The notes beneath the pieces were generated by a model. It was given only the letters and a program-made list of their open reading frames with translations, did not search any database and was not told the DNA's origin. This document shows positions 33,800 to 44,185 of a DNA stretch of 44,661 bases, piece by piece (the first letter of the stretch is position 1; each line of letters starts with the position of its first letter). A program made the position numbers and the translations under genes. The DNA lies in contig JAKSLN010000007.1 in assembly GCA_024401165.1 (NCBI GenBank), forward strand, positions 1 to 44,661. The letters are read 5' to 3'. This stretch comes from Bacteroidaceae bacterium (GTDB taxonomy: Bacteria > Bacteroidota > Bacteroidia > Bacteroidales > Bacteroidaceae).

Positions 33800-34447
33800 A
33801 TGCACAATATGACACACCGAACGAAGTGGACAGCCCTACTGCTCTTGATCCAGCTGCTCCTTCTCACCTCGTCCTGCTCGAGCGACGACGATCAGCCATA
33901 CCCAAGCATCGTCACAGAGATGGCCGACTTGCTGACCAACGACAAGGGGTATCTGAGCATGCTGCGCCTTGACGACGGGACACGCTTCTCCGTCACCAAC
34001 AACCAGGGGGACTTTGCCAAGAAGGCCCTCTACCGCGTGCTCTGCGGATACACGGCAGAGGGGGCATCAGCCACCATCTACCAGCTGACGGGTGCCTACA
34101 TCCTGCGCGACTCGTCCCAGGTTGCCCAGCGCGACCCTGTTGCCGTCCGAAGCGTCTGGCGCACACCTCGTTACATCAACCTCCACCTCGCCCCCAAGAC
34201 GCAGGGCGGAAACCAGTACTGGGGATTCATCACCGATTCCATCCAGCAAAGCATCACGTCGGAGGGCGACACGCTCACACACGCTTACCTGTCGCTCCAC
34301 CACAAGCAAAACGCCGATCCGGCAAGCTATACGGAAGAGACCTACGCCTCCATCCCACTCGACAGCGTCAAGGGGATAAAGGCAGCCTCTCCCATCACCC
34401 TTTCCATCTGCACCGAAGGAGGAAAGACCCAGAACTACGAACTCTAA
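33800..34447 (+). CDS. NigD-like lipoprotein
   Basis: A 215-residue lipoprotein. The signal peptide ends in the lipobox LLTSSC (Cys near residue 27) followed by SSDDD, an acidic run that often marks surface-exposed Bacteroidetes lipoproteins. The C-terminal beta-rich region (RYINLHLAPKTQGG, HAYLSLHHKQNADP) fits the NigD-like family, first named beside a bacteriocin cluster in Bacteroidetes but widespread and of unknown role. No bacteriocin gene is here. Confidence 0.78.
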   Translation: MHNMTHRTKWTALLLLIQLLLLTSSCSSDDDQPYPSIVTEMADLLTNDKGYLSMLRLDDGTRFSVTNNQGDFAKKALYRVLCGYTAEGASATIYQLTGAYILRDSSQVAQRDPVAVRSVWRTPRYINLHLAPKTQGGNQYWGFITDSIQQSITSEGDTLTHAYLSLHHKQNADPASYTEETYASIPLDSVKGIKAASPITLSICTEGGKTQNYEL

Positions 34448-34477
34448 AGCCCAACGTCGACAACACACCAATAGGCC

Positions 34478-35590
34478 ATGAACTCAATTGCCGTTCTCAT
34501 ATCGGGTGGCGTGGATAGCGCCGTTGTTGTTCACCAACTGTGCGAACAAGGCTACAAGCCCGATCTACATTATATTAAAATAGGTATGGAAGGCGAAGAC
34601 TCGTCTTGCACGGCCGAAGAGGACATCGAACTCTCGCAGGCCACGGCTCGCAAGTACGGACTGACGCTCGAGGTCACCGACCTCCAGAAGGAGTATTGGG
34701 ACCTGGTGGTGGGATACGCCATCGACCGCATCAAGCGCGGCCTTACCCCCAACCCCGACGTCATGTGCAACCGCTTCATCAAGTTCGGAGCCTTTGAACA
34801 GAAGATCGGCTGTCACTACGACAAGATTGCAACTGGCCACTATGCCACAACAGTCCTCGACGAACAAGGAAGAACCTGGCTGGGCACGGCCAAGGACCCC
34901 GTGAAGGACCAGACCGACTTCCTGGCACAGCTCTCTTACGAGCAGCTCTCCCACACCCTGTTCCCCATCGGTCACCTGATGAAGGAAGAGGTGCGCAGGA
35001 TTGCCCTCGAAGCCCACCTGCCCAGCGCCTATCGCAAGGACAGCCAGGGCATCTGCTTCCTCGGCAAGATCAATTACAACGACTTCATCCGCAAGTTCAT
35101 GGGCGAACAGGAAGGACGCGTCATCGACATCGAGACGGGCAAGGTCGTCGGCCGCCACAAGGGATTCTGGTTCCACACCATCGGCCAGCGCAAGGGTCTC
35201 GGTCTGGGTGGAGGTCCCTGGTTCGTCGTCAAGAAGAACATCAAGAAGAACATCATCTTCGTTGCCCACGGATGGGACACCCAGCTGCAGTACGGCCACC
35301 AATTCCGATTGGCAGACTTCCACCACATCACCGCTCCCCTGCCCCTGCAAGCCGGCGAGGAACTCCCCATCCAGTTCAAGATCCGCCACGTCGACCACTT
35401 CATGGAGGGAACGATTCGCTACGAGGCACCCTCAGCTCCCACCTCCCTCCTCGACGAAGACACCGCCCTCCAGGGCACCTACATCGTCCATTCCGACGCC
35501 CCCATCCAAGGCATAGCACCCGGTCAGTTTGGCTGCATCTACGACGCCGACGCCCGCATCTGCTACGGCAGTGGCGAAATAGGCATCTAA
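34478..35590 (+). CDS. mnmA: tRNA-specific 2-thiouridylase
   Basis: MnmA adds sulfur to U34 of tRNA Lys, Glu and Gln. The 370-residue protein has the PP-loop SGGVDSAV (9-16), catalytic C97 ([12 protein letters not shown]) and C193 (SQGICFLGK), the GHYATT and DQTDFLAQL motifs, and the C-terminal beta-barrel. All key residues are intact. The gene follows the lipoprotein by 30 bases. Confidence 0.94.
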   Translation: MNSIAVLISGGVDSAVVVHQLCEQGYKPDLHYIKIGMEGEDSSCTAEEDIELSQATARKYGLTLEVTDLQKEYWDLVVGYAIDRIKRGLTPNPDVMCNRFIKFGAFEQKIGCHYDKIATGHYATTVLDEQGRTWLGTAKDPVKDQTDFLAQLSYEQLSHTLFPIGHLMKEEVRRIALEAHLPSAYRKDSQGICFLGKINYNDFIRKFMGEQEGRVIDIETGKVVGRHKGFWFHTIGQRKGLGLGGGPWFVVKKNIKKNIIFVAHGWDTQLQYGHQFRLADFHHITAPLPLQAGEELPIQFKIRHVDHFMEGTIRYEAPSAPTSLLDEDTALQGTYIVHSDAPIQGIAPGQFGCIYDADARICYGSGEIGI

Positions 35591-35665
35591 CAGCCCCACT
35601 TGCCGCCCTCTCTCAGCACTAGGCGTTTGCAGATTCCGTCTGCAAAAAAAAATAACAAAACAATT

Positions 35666-36937
35666 ATGAAAAGATTCTACCTTTCCGCACTCCTCGGAGC
35701 TTTCTTGATGCTCCTCCTGCCTGCCTATTTCCAGGCAAAGACACCCAGCACCCCCAAGTACATTTTCTATTTCATTGGCGATGGCATGGGCGTAAACCAG
35801 GTCAATGCTGCCGAGATATACCTCGGGCAGATAGAAGGCAAATACGGCACGTCGCCCCTCTGCTTCTCCTCCTTCCCCTTCACGGCATTCGTCACCACCT
35901 ATAGCGCCAGCAGTGGCGTAACAGACTCTGCCGCAGCCGGGACGGCCCTTGCCTCTGGCCAGAAGACGCAGAACGGCGCGCTGGGCCTCGACGCAACCCT
36001 CGAGAACCCCGTCAACAGCATCGCATGGACTGCCAAGCAGAAGGGACTGGCCGTTGGCGTCACAACCACCGTCACCACCGACCACGCCACCCCTGCCGCC
36101 TTCTATGCACACACCAAGAGCCGCAACGACAAGGACATCATCCGCCAGCAGCGCGCCGACTGCGGCTACGACTTCATCATGGGTGCCCCCGACGACGGTC
36201 GCATTCCCTACCGCCTCGACCGCCGTCCTGGCGAACTGTCGCAGGCTGACATCGTGCGCATGGCCATCGACAGCCTCATGCACGTCAATCCCCAAGGATT
36301 CTTCCTCATGTCCGAAGGCGGAATGATCGACTACGCCTGCCACAGCAACGATGCTGCAGCCATGATTGGCGAGACACTCGACTTCGACGATGCCATCCGT
36401 GAGGCCTACCAGTTCTACCAGCAGCACCCCGACGAGACACTCATCGTCGTCAGCGCCGACCACGAGACGGGCGGCCTCGTGCTCACCCATGGAAAGTACG
36501 AGATTCATCTCGACCGCCTGCAGCATCAGCACATGACCATCTATCAGCTGGGAAGCGCCATGAACGACCTTCGCAAGTCGTTGGATGGCGCTTTGGAATG
36601 GAGTCAGGTACAGACCTTCCTCAAGGCAAACTTTGGACTAGGCGAGGCCCTCCCCCTCACCCAGTCACAGCAGAAGCGCCTGAAGGAAGCCTTTGAGAAC
36701 ACGGAGAAAGGCAGCGGCCAGGGCCAGAAGACACTCTATCAGGAAGACAGCGAGTTCTGCGTCTGCGTCCGCCGCATCATGCTCGAGCAGGCAAACGTCA
36801 ACTTCGCCCACACCTGCCACTCTGCCGGCTACGTGCCCTGCTTCGCCATTGGCGTCGGCGCAGAGCAGTTCCAGGGCAGAATCGACAACACCGACATTCC
36901 CAAGAAGATTGCCGAGATTGCCGGATGGCAGAAATAA
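35666..36937 (+). CDS. Exported alkaline phosphatase
   Basis: A 423-residue protein with a signal peptide (cleavage near YFQA, residue 24). The motif FIGDGMG gives the metal-binding Asp, TDSAAAGTALASG carries the nucleophile S88, DHATPAAFYAHT and SADHETGG give further metal ligands. It belongs to the PhoA fold superfamily and would hydrolyse phosphomonoesters in the periplasm or at the surface. ATG 35666 is preferred over an earlier in-frame start at 35600, since the signal peptide begins there. Confidence 0.92.
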   Translation: MKRFYLSALLGAFLMLLLPAYFQAKTPSTPKYIFYFIGDGMGVNQVNAAEIYLGQIEGKYGTSPLCFSSFPFTAFVTTYSASSGVTDSAAAGTALASGQKTQNGALGLDATLENPVNSIAWTAKQKGLAVGVTTTVTTDHATPAAFYAHTKSRNDKDIIRQQRADCGYDFIMGAPDDGRIPYRLDRRPGELSQADIVRMAIDSLMHVNPQGFFLMSEGGMIDYACHSNDAAAMIGETLDFDDAIREAYQFYQQHPDETLIVVSADHETGGLVLTHGKYEIHLDRLQHQHMTIYQLGSAMNDLRKSLDGALEWSQVQTFLKANFGLGEALPLTQSQQKRLKEAFENTEKGSGQGQKTLYQEDSEFCVCVRRIMLEQANVNFAHTCHSAGYVPCFAIGVGAEQFQGRIDNTDIPKKIAEIAGWQK

Positions 36938-36973
36938 GCAGCAAGTCCCCACGCAGAGCGACATCTGCCACAG

Positions 36974-37023
36974 AACCAAAAGGTGCTACATCTCCGAGAA
37001 AGGAAGTGCAGCACCTTTTGGTT
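36974..37023. terminator. Bidirectional hairpin terminator between the phosphatase and the thiamine operon
   Basis: aaccaaaaggtgct (36974-36987) pairs perfectly with agcaccttttggtt (37010-37023), with a 22-base loop. It lies between two convergent transcripts. Confidence 0.83.
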
Positions 37024-37035
37024 TACTAGCGAGCA

Positions 37036-38445
37036 TCACACGTACCAGAGCGGACCATTGCCATGACCTATCCGGAGGTCGCTTCCCCCCTTGATGGAAC
37101 GTGTCACGTAACACTTGGCAGCCTTGACCGCCGGAACTAGCGAATACCCCTTTGCCAAAAAACTGGCAATGGACGATGAAAGTGTGCAACCCGTGCCATG
37201 TAAGTTCCTGGTAGCGATGCGAGGTGAGGAGTAGCTTTGCTCGATGCCTTCGGCGGGGATGTAGAGGGTGTCGGTCATGATGTCGCCCTCAGCGTGCCCC
37301 CCCTTTTTCAAAATTGGCAATTGACAATTGACAATTGATAATTGGGCGGGTTGTGCATTTGCTGCTGAATCGGAGTGCATACCCAGCAGACCGAACAGCG
37401 AACTGTGTAATTGCAGATACTCCAGTTCGGGCAGGTTGGGTGCGACGAGCGTACAGAGAGGAAACAGATGCTGCACCACGTAGGCGACGCAAGCCTCATC
37501 CATCAAGCGCGTACCACTAGTGGAGATCATGACAGGATCGCAGACAATGGGCAGAATGCACTTCCGCCGCTCCTCTTCAAGCACCTTGACAATGACACGA
37601 GCCACGTCTAGGTTGGGTATCATGCCTATCTTGACAGCTGCCACACGAAGGTCAGAAAAGACGCTGCGCAACTGACTCTCCACCACCTCTGCCGGCACAG
37701 GCATAACGCCTTGCACGCCCAGCGTATTCTGCGAAGTAAGGGCTGTAATGACCGTAGCGCCATACACGTCACAATTCGTCATCGTCTTGAGGTCTTGCTG
37801 TATGCCGGCCCCTGCCGAAGGATCGCTGCCTGCTATGGAGAGGACGATGGAAGTTCGGGAGGAAGGGAGGGAGTCTCCCCACGCATCTCCCAGCACCATG
37901 ACACCACCGAAACCATAGCCGAGCACTTCATCGGCATTGTCACGACAAATGCCACCCAAAGCCATGACACGCCCATCAATGAGTCCCTCGGCCTTTGCCT
38001 GGCGAAGCTGCTCAGACGTAAAGGCAGCCTGATAGCCACTCTTCGAGATCGAATCGAAGATGGGCGAAAGAGAGAGGTAGTCAAACATTTTCTCCAGCAC
38101 ACCCTCCTCGGTTTCCCCACGCCATACACGCTCCTTTTTTGCCTTCAACTCCTCAAGACTATGGCAACTGCAGCTGACACTGCCCTTCCATCCCACTGGG
38201 GGCTCTGGGTGACGGCGATTGAGGTGCACACCGTGCAGGCAGAACTCCTCGGCCAATTCGAAGTGGTCGTGAATCACGATGCGACAATGATAGCAAGCAG
38301 GTATCTGTTGCAGCAGATCGCGACATTCACCTACCGAACTGTCAGGCTTGCGCAAATGCAAACGTTGCAGTCCAGACTGAAACTTCTGGGTAATGGCATC
38401 AGCCTCGCCGTCGAAGAACTGGGGAAGAGTGATGACGATGTACAT
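37036..38445 (-). CDS. thiD: TenI/ThiE-like domain fused to HMP-P kinase (ThiD)
   Basis: A 469-residue fusion. Residues 1-190 are a thiamine-phosphate-synthase-like TIM barrel (LQRLHLRKP, VIHDHFELA, GVHLNRRHPE, SISKSGY, VMALGGI). This resembles TenI, the thiazole tautomerase, as well as ThiE. Residues about 200-469 are ThiD, which phosphorylates HMP-P: SIAGSDPSAGAGIQQDLK, TALTSQNTLGVQ, CDPVMISTSG, NLHGTGCTLSSSIA with the catalytic cysteine, and the end HGNGPLWYV. Residues 368-379 (QLSIVNCQLPIL) are encoded by an AATTGTC simple repeat in place of the usual helix before the KGGH strand. It is the last gene of the operon. A separate thiE exists at 43008, so a TenI role for the N-terminal half is likely. 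Confidence 0.88.
   Translation of the reverse strand: MYIVITLPQFFDGEADAITQKFQSGLQRLHLRKPDSSVGECRDLLQQIPACYHCRIVIHDHFELAEEFCLHGVHLNRRHPEPPVGWKGSVSCSCHSLEELKAKKERVWRGETEEGVLEKMFDYLSLSPIFDSISKSGYQAAFTSEQLRQAKAEGLIDGRVMALGGICRDNADEVLGYGFGGVMVLGDAWGDSLPSSRTSIVLSIAGSDPSAGAGIQQDLKTMTNCDVYGATVITALTSQNTLGVQGVMPVPAEVVESQLRSVFSDLRVAAVKIGMIPNLDVARVIVKVLEEERRKCILPIVCDPVMISTSGTRLMDEACVAYVVQHLFPLCTLVAPNLPELEYLQLHSSLFGLLGMHSDSAANAQPAQLSIVNCQLPILKKGGHAEGDIMTDTLYIPAEGIEQSYSSPRIATRNLHGTGCTLSSSIASFLAKGYSLVPAVKAAKCYVTRSIKGGSDLRIGHGNGPLWYV
37309..37346 (-). repeat. AATTGTC simple repeat inside the ThiD coding region
   Basis: The plus strand reads aattggcaattgacaattgacaattgataattg in seven-base steps (aattgac). 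The type is common in AT-rich gaps, but here it is translated in frame as QLSIVNCQLPIL. Base composition drops sharply against the GC-rich flanks. Confidence 0.7.
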
Positions 38446-38479
38446 GGTCTGACCTAAAAACCGAAAAATCGAAAAACCC

Positions 38480-39607
38480 TTATAACCTTATCAAATCGAA
38501 GCTTGCATCCCAATCCTTCCAGACAGGTTCGCGCCCCAATTCCTTCAGGCGGGCGTTGATTTCCTTGGCAGTGCGGTCATCGCTCACCGTGAACTGCTCC
38601 AGAGCCTGTGGATAAGTGTGGTAGCCTCCGGGGTTGACCTTTGACTCGGCCGACATGGTCGTAACACCCAGGGTACACATATTGTCGCGGATGTAGGCAG
38701 GCTCACGCGTTGAGTAGGAGATGTCAACATCGTGGTCGAAGATGCGCATGGCAAAGGTGGCCTGTGCCAGTTCCCGGTCTGACATGTAGCAGTTGGGATG
38801 GAAGTCCTCGTTCTGTGCCGGTCGCATGCGAGGGAAGTTGATGCTGTACTTCGTGCGCCAGTAGCGCTTCTGCAGGTAGCGCAAGTGTCGTGCCATCATC
38901 ACCACGTCAGTGCGCCACTCCTTCTCCAGTCCGATGAGTACGCCCATACCAATGCTGTGCACACCGGCTTGTCCCATTCGGTCGAAACCATTGCAGCGCC
39001 ATTCGAAGTCCGACTTCTTGCCAGAAGGGTGGTATGTCTTGTAATTCTCGCGATGGTATGTCTCCTGGAAACAGATGACGCCATTGAGGCCGTGTGTGGT
39101 GAGCTCCTTGTACTCTTCGGCAGCGAGGGGCATCACCTCAATCTTGATGTTCGAGAAGTACTTCTTCGCAATGTCGATGGCCTCAGCCAGATAGGGCACG
39201 CCAGCCTTGGCCGGATTCTCACCCGTGACGAGCAGAATGTTCTCGAAAGGCGCCAGCTGCTTGATGGCCTTGTATTCATCCTCAATCTGCGAGGGAGTGA
39301 GGATGGTGCGTGCCATGGGGTTGCTGCGATGGAAACCGCAGTAGACGCAGCCGTTGGCACACGAGTTGGTGATGTAGAGAGGGATGAACATCGACATGGT
39401 GCGTCCAAAGCGCTCTTCGGTATATTTGCGCGAGAGGCGTGCCATCGTCTCCAGATAGGGTTCGGCAGCCGGCGAGAGGAGCGCCATGAAGTCCTCCACA
39501 TCACAATGGCTCTTGCCGAGCGCACGACGCACGTCCATGTCGGTTTTCGAGGCAATGCGCTCGGTCGTCTCGTCCCAGTCGTATTGTTTTAATTCTTCTG
39601 AAAACAC
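38480..39607 (-). CDS. thiH: 2-iminoacetate synthase (tyrosine lyase)
   Basis: ThiH is the radical SAM enzyme that cleaves tyrosine to give dehydroglycine for the thiazole ring, the anaerobic alternative to ThiO. Counting from GTG 39607 the protein has 375 residues. C83, C87 and C90 (CANGCVYC) form the iron-sulfur CxxxCxxC motif. ALLSPAAEPYLE and GEHPAKAG-like LLVTGENPAKAG follow the family. The start is uncertain: TTG 39628 is also in frame, but the bases before 39607 are an AT-rich simple repeat and MFSEELKQYDWDETT looks like the natural beginning. Confidence 0.93.
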   Translation of the reverse strand: MFSEELKQYDWDETTERIASKTDMDVRRALGKSHCDVEDFMALLSPAAEPYLETMARLSRKYTEERFGRTMSMFIPLYITNSCANGCVYCGFHRSNPMARTILTPSQIEDEYKAIKQLAPFENILLVTGENPAKAGVPYLAEAIDIAKKYFSNIKIEVMPLAAEEYKELTTHGLNGVICFQETYHRENYKTYHPSGKKSDFEWRCNGFDRMGQAGVHSIGMGVLIGLEKEWRTDVVMMARHLRYLQKRYWRTKYSINFPRMRPAQNEDFHPNCYMSDRELAQATFAMRIFDHDVDISYSTREPAYIRDNMCTLGVTTMSAESKVNPGGYHTYPQALEQFTVSDDRTAKEINARLKELGREPVWKDWDASFDLIRL

Positions 39608-39685
39608 AGTATTATTAACTTTTGACAATTTACTATTTACTATTTGTCCTTTCTCGTCCTGAAAGGGGCAGAGAACCGCCGAGTT

Positions 39686-40471
39686 CTACTTCTCCGTCTT
39701 CGCCCTGCAGGGTTGGAAGGAATACTCTTTCAGTTCGTTGATTGTGGGATGTTCGCCGCAAAGGGCACATTCCCGGTTTGGATTGAATTGCAGGCACTGG
39801 AAGTTCATGGTCAGGGCATCAACCATCAGCAGCTTGTCCGTCAGCAGTTCGCCTATGCCAGCAAGGTACTTGATGGCCTCCGTGGCTTGGATAGAGCCCA
39901 TAATGCCCACCACACTGCCCAGAACGCCAACGGTAGAACACGTCTCGACGTCATTTTCTGCAGGTGGTTCGGGGAAGATGCAGCGATAGCAGGCCGTACC
40001 TGGAACATGCGTCATCACCTGTGCGCCATACTTCACCACACCTCCGGCACAGAAGGGTTTCTTCAGCATCACGCAGGCATCGTTTACCAGGTATTTCGAG
40101 GCGAAGCTGTCCGTGCAGTCGATGATGAAGTCATAGTTCTTCATAATGTCCAGGGCATTCTCTTCCGTGATGAAGCACTCGTGGGCAATCACCTTTACGT
40201 CGGGGTTAATCCTCTGCATCTTGTCTGCTGCCGACTCCACCTTGGTTTTGTTTACGTCCTCCGTGAAATGGATGACTTGGCGCTGCAGGTTGCTGAGGCT
40301 GACCACGTCGGCATCGGCAATGCCGATGGTGCCCACACCCGCTGCAGCCAGGTAGAGGGCGTTGGGCGAACCCAATCCGCCTGCCCCTATCAGCAACACC
40401 TTGCTTCGGAGCAGCTTTTCCTGCCCCTCCTTGCCAAAGCCTTCCAGCAGAATGTGACGACTGTACCTCAT
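39686..40471 (-). CDS. thiF: Sulfur carrier protein ThiS adenylyltransferase
   Basis: ThiF activates the C-terminal glycine of ThiS with ATP. The 261-residue E1-like protein has the nucleotide loop GAGGLGS (29-35), the DADVVSLSNLQRQ motif, the DCTDSFASKYLVND region, CysXXCys zinc pairs (CYRC and CALC) and a candidate sulfur-transfer cysteine in ETCSTVGVLGS. It starts one base after the thiC stop, so translation is likely coupled. Confidence 0.93.
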   Translation of the reverse strand: MRYSRHILLEGFGKEGQEKLLRSKVLLIGAGGLGSPNALYLAAAGVGTIGIADADVVSLSNLQRQVIHFTEDVNKTKVESAADKMQRINPDVKVIAHECFITEENALDIMKNYDFIIDCTDSFASKYLVNDACVMLKKPFCAGGVVKYGAQVMTHVPGTACYRCIFPEPPAENDVETCSTVGVLGSVVGIMGSIQATEAIKYLAGIGELLTDKLLMVDALTMNFQCLQFNPNRECALCGEHPTINELKEYSFQPCRAKTEK

Positions 40472-40472
40472 G

Positions 40473-42173
<1,701 letters not shown>

Positions 42174-42944
42174 TCAGTTCAGGAATGCGGTTAATGGACT
42201 ACTTGCTTCGGCACAGTCGCTGATGGCACCCAGACCAGCCTCGTAGGCGCGGCGGCCAGCGATGACTGCCTCCTTGAAGGCAACGGCCATCTGTACGGGG
42301 TCGCCTGCTACGGCAATGGCGGTGTTCACCAGGCAGCAGTCTGCGCCCATCTCCATGGCTTCGGCAGCATGGCTGGGAGCGCCGATGCCGGCATCCACGA
42401 CTACGGGCACGGTGGCCTGCTCGATGATGATCTGCAGGAAATCCTTCATGCGGAGTCCTTTGTTCGTGCCGATGGGCGCTGCCAGAGGCATGACGGTGGC
42501 TGCACCGGCCTCCTCAAGATGCTTGCACAGCGTGGGGTCGGCCTGGCAGTAGGGCAGCACCACGAAGCCCAGTTTCACCAGCTCTTCCGTGGCCTTCAGG
42601 GTCTCTACCGAGTCGGGCAGCAGGTAGCGGGGGTCGGGATGGATCTCCAGCTTCAGCCAGTTGGTGCCGAAGGCCTCGCGCGCCATCTGTGCCGCAAAGA
42701 CGGCCTCTTCAGCGTTGCGCACGCCACTCGTATTGGGGAGCAGCTGGATGCGGGGATTCTGCACGATGTGGCGCAGCAGATCGTCCTGCTTGTCCTGCAG
42801 TTCGATGCGCTTCATGGCCACCGTCACCATCTCGGTCTCAGAGGCATCAATAGCCTTGGCCATCAGGTCATTGTTATTGAATTTGCCGGTGCCCAGGAAC
42901 AGGCGCGAGTTGAACTCTCTGCCGGCGATAATCAGTTTGTCCAT
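42174..42944 (-). CDS. thiG: Thiazole synthase
   Basis: ThiG builds the thiazole phosphate ring from 1-deoxy-xylulose-5-phosphate, dehydroglycine and ThiS thiocarboxylate. The 256-residue TIM barrel has the Schiff-base lysine K98 ([17 protein letters not shown]), [29 protein letters not shown] and [11 protein letters not shown] motifs. The length is normal. Confidence 0.95.
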   Translation of the reverse strand: MDKLIIAGREFNSRLFLGTGKFNNNDLMAKAIDASETEMVTVAMKRIELQDKQDDLLRHIVQNPRIQLLPNTSGVRNAEEAVFAAQMAREAFGTNWLKLEIHPDPRYLLPDSVETLKATEELVKLGFVVLPYCQADPTLCKHLEEAGAATVMPLAAPIGTNKGLRMKDFLQIIIEQATVPVVVDAGIGAPSHAAEAMEMGADCCLVNTAIAVAGDPVQMAVAFKEAVIAGRRAYEAGLGAISDCAEASSPLTAFLN

Positions 42945-43007
42945 TATATTATGTTGTTTGTTTTGTTTGTTTTCGACGACTCGTTTTTTTGATGATTCGG
43001 GACCGGG

Positions 43008-43631
43008 TCAACTCGGGGATTCCGTTATCCCTATAAGTCTCTTCATCTTGGCCACAGGATCGGCGGCCCTCAACACCGTGCCGCTCAAGGCGATGCCCGT
43101 CACGCCCGTCTGCATGATGGCGGGAATGTCCTCGGCCGTGATGCCTCCAATGGCCACGATGGGGAGAGAGATTCCTGCAGCCTTCATTCTGCCGACGACC
43201 TCCCTGTACCCCTCCAGTCCCAACACGGGCGAGAGCTTCTCCTTGGTGGTGGTGAAGCGGAACGGACCGCAGCCGATGTAGTCAGCCCCGTTGCGCCAGT
43301 GCATCTCCACGTCTTCAAACGTGTTGGCCGTCCCACCTATTATGCAGTCAGGGCCCAGCATGCGGCGCGCCTCGTCAATGGGCATGTCGTTCTTGCCCAG
43401 ATGAACGCCGTCGGCTTTCAGTTCCCCCACCAGTTCCACATGGTCGTCGATGATGAACGTGGCACCCGCCTCGCGGCACAGCCGCTGAGCCTCCAGGGCC
43501 ATAGGCCGTATCTCGTCGGGCGTGGCATTCTTCATGCGCAGCTGCACCCATCGGCAGCCACCCTCCAGAGCAATCCGTACCGAATCCAGGTACCCGATGC
43601 TTTCTGTATAATGTGTAATGAATTGTAGCAT
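43008..43631 (-). CDS. thiE: Thiamine-phosphate synthase
   Basis: ThiE joins HMP-PP and thiazole phosphate to thiamine phosphate. The 207-residue protein has VQLRMKN, FIIDDHVELVGELKADGVHLGK, GGTANTFEDV, YIGCGPFRFTTTKEKLSP (quoted in part) and VAIGGIT, all typical. ATG 43631 (MLQFITHYT) is preferred over GTG 43655, which lies in a repeat. It is the second gene of the operon. Confidence 0.93.
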   Translation of the reverse strand: MLQFITHYTESIGYLDSVRIALEGGCRWVQLRMKNATPDEIRPMALEAQRLCREAGATFIIDDHVELVGELKADGVHLGKNDMPIDEARRMLGPDCIIGGTANTFEDVEMHWRNGADYIGCGPFRFTTTKEKLSPVLGLEGYREVVGRMKAAGISLPIVAIGGITAEDIPAIMQTGVTGIALSGTVLRAADPVAKMKRLIGITESPS

Positions 43632-43646
43632 TTCTATTGTTTCGCA

Positions 43647-43700
43647 ACTATGCACTATGACTGCTTTAGCTTGATGAGCTTTAGCGAATAACTATGCACT
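43647..43700. repeat. Nested direct repeats between thiS and thiE
   Basis: An 11-base direct repeat, aactatgcact (43647-43657 and 43690-43700), encloses two copies of gctttagc (43663-43670 and 43678-43685). The gap carries no gene. Confidence 0.65.
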
Positions 43701-43704
43701 CGTT

Positions 43705-43908
43705 TCACCCTCCAAATGTAGCCTTGATGATTGTCACATTGTCATTCTCGTTGAGCACGGTCTCCGACCATGCCGTGCGGGGCACCACCCTGTTGTTCAC
43801 GGCCAGCGCCACCCCGCGCTCCGGCAGTTGCAAGTGCTGAGCCAGGGTCACGACGTTGCAGCAGTCTACAAGGGTTTCCTCGCCATTGACTACGATCTTC
43901 TTTGCCAT
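43705..43908 (-). CDS. thiS: Sulfur carrier protein ThiS
   Basis: A 67-residue ubiquitin-fold protein ending in ATFGG. The C-terminal Gly-Gly is adenylated by ThiF and then carries the thiocarboxylate used by ThiG. The core reads LAQHLQLPERGVALAVNNRVVPR. It is the first gene of the thiamine operon, just after the TPP riboswitch. Confidence 0.95.
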   Translation of the reverse strand: MAKKIVVNGEETLVDCCNVVTLAQHLQLPERGVALAVNNRVVPRTAWSETVLNENDNVTIIKATFGG

Positions 43909-43929
43909 AAGATTGATGTTTTATTGTTC

Positions 43930-44035
43930 ATAACTCTCTACGCCAGCATTACCTGGATCAGATTCTCATGCCTCGCAGACAAGGCACAATGGGTATATTC
44001 TCAGCACACCCCAAAAAGGGCGGCACCCCGGCAAG
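43930..44035 (-). ncRNA. TPP riboswitch (THI element) leading the thiamine operon
   Basis: The minus strand contains the conserved parts in order: CGGGGTG (from about 44030), GTGCTGAGAATATACCC (44007-43991) with the CUGAGA pyrimidine-binding core, and GAATCTGATCCAGGTAATGC (43964-43945) followed by TGGCGTAG, the pyrophosphate-sensing half. The variable helix P3 (43966-43989) is short. Only about 22 bases separate the 3' end from the thiS ATG, so thiamine pyrophosphate probably represses translation initiation. The exact ends of P1 are estimated. Confidence 0.93.
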
Positions 44036-44064
44036 CACAACGGCTTGTTGTTCTATTTCGGACG

Positions 44065-44095
44065 CAAAGATACAAAATAATTCATAATTCACAAT
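44065..44095 (-). promoter_or_regulatory. Promoter of the thiamine operon
   Basis: The minus strand has ATTG (44092-44095), 19 bases, then TATCTTTG (44065-44072). The start point would be near 44058, just before the riboswitch. Confidence 0.72.
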
Positions 44096-44112
44096 TCATA
44101 ATTCATAATTAT
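44081..44112. repeat. TTCATAATTCA simple repeat in the thiS/peptidase divergent gap
   Basis: Four near-identical 8-9 base steps (ttcataattcacaattcata) lie between the two divergent promoters and overlap the -33 region of the thiamine promoter. Confidence 0.6.
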
Positions 44113-44143
44113 TTTGCAGATTGCAGAATATTTTGTAGATTTG
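44113..44143 (+). promoter_or_regulatory. Promoter of the M18 aminopeptidase gene
   Basis: TTTG (44113-44116), 19 bases, then TAGATTTG (44136-44143) matches the Bacteroidetes consensus. The leader to ATG 44186 carries three to four TAAACRAC units. Confidence 0.75.
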
Positions 44144-44146
44144 CGG

Positions 44147-44185
44147 AAACAACTAAACAACTAATTCCCTAAACGACTAAACAAC
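44147..44185 (+). repeat. TAAACRAC repeat in the leader of the M18 aminopeptidase gene
   Basis: The leader reads aacaactaaacaactaatt followed by ccctaaacgactaaacaac. The units are the same type as those translated within the GH2 gene at 24186-24218. Confidence 0.65.

Noticed and set aside
33800-34447. A bacteriocin or immunity locus suggested by the NigD-like lipoprotein
   Set aside because: The neighbours are housekeeping genes and no bacteriocin, transporter or regulator is beside it.
35432-36532. A 366-codon open frame opposite mnmA and the alkaline phosphatase
   Set aside because: It runs across the boundary of two well-supported genes and carries no motif.
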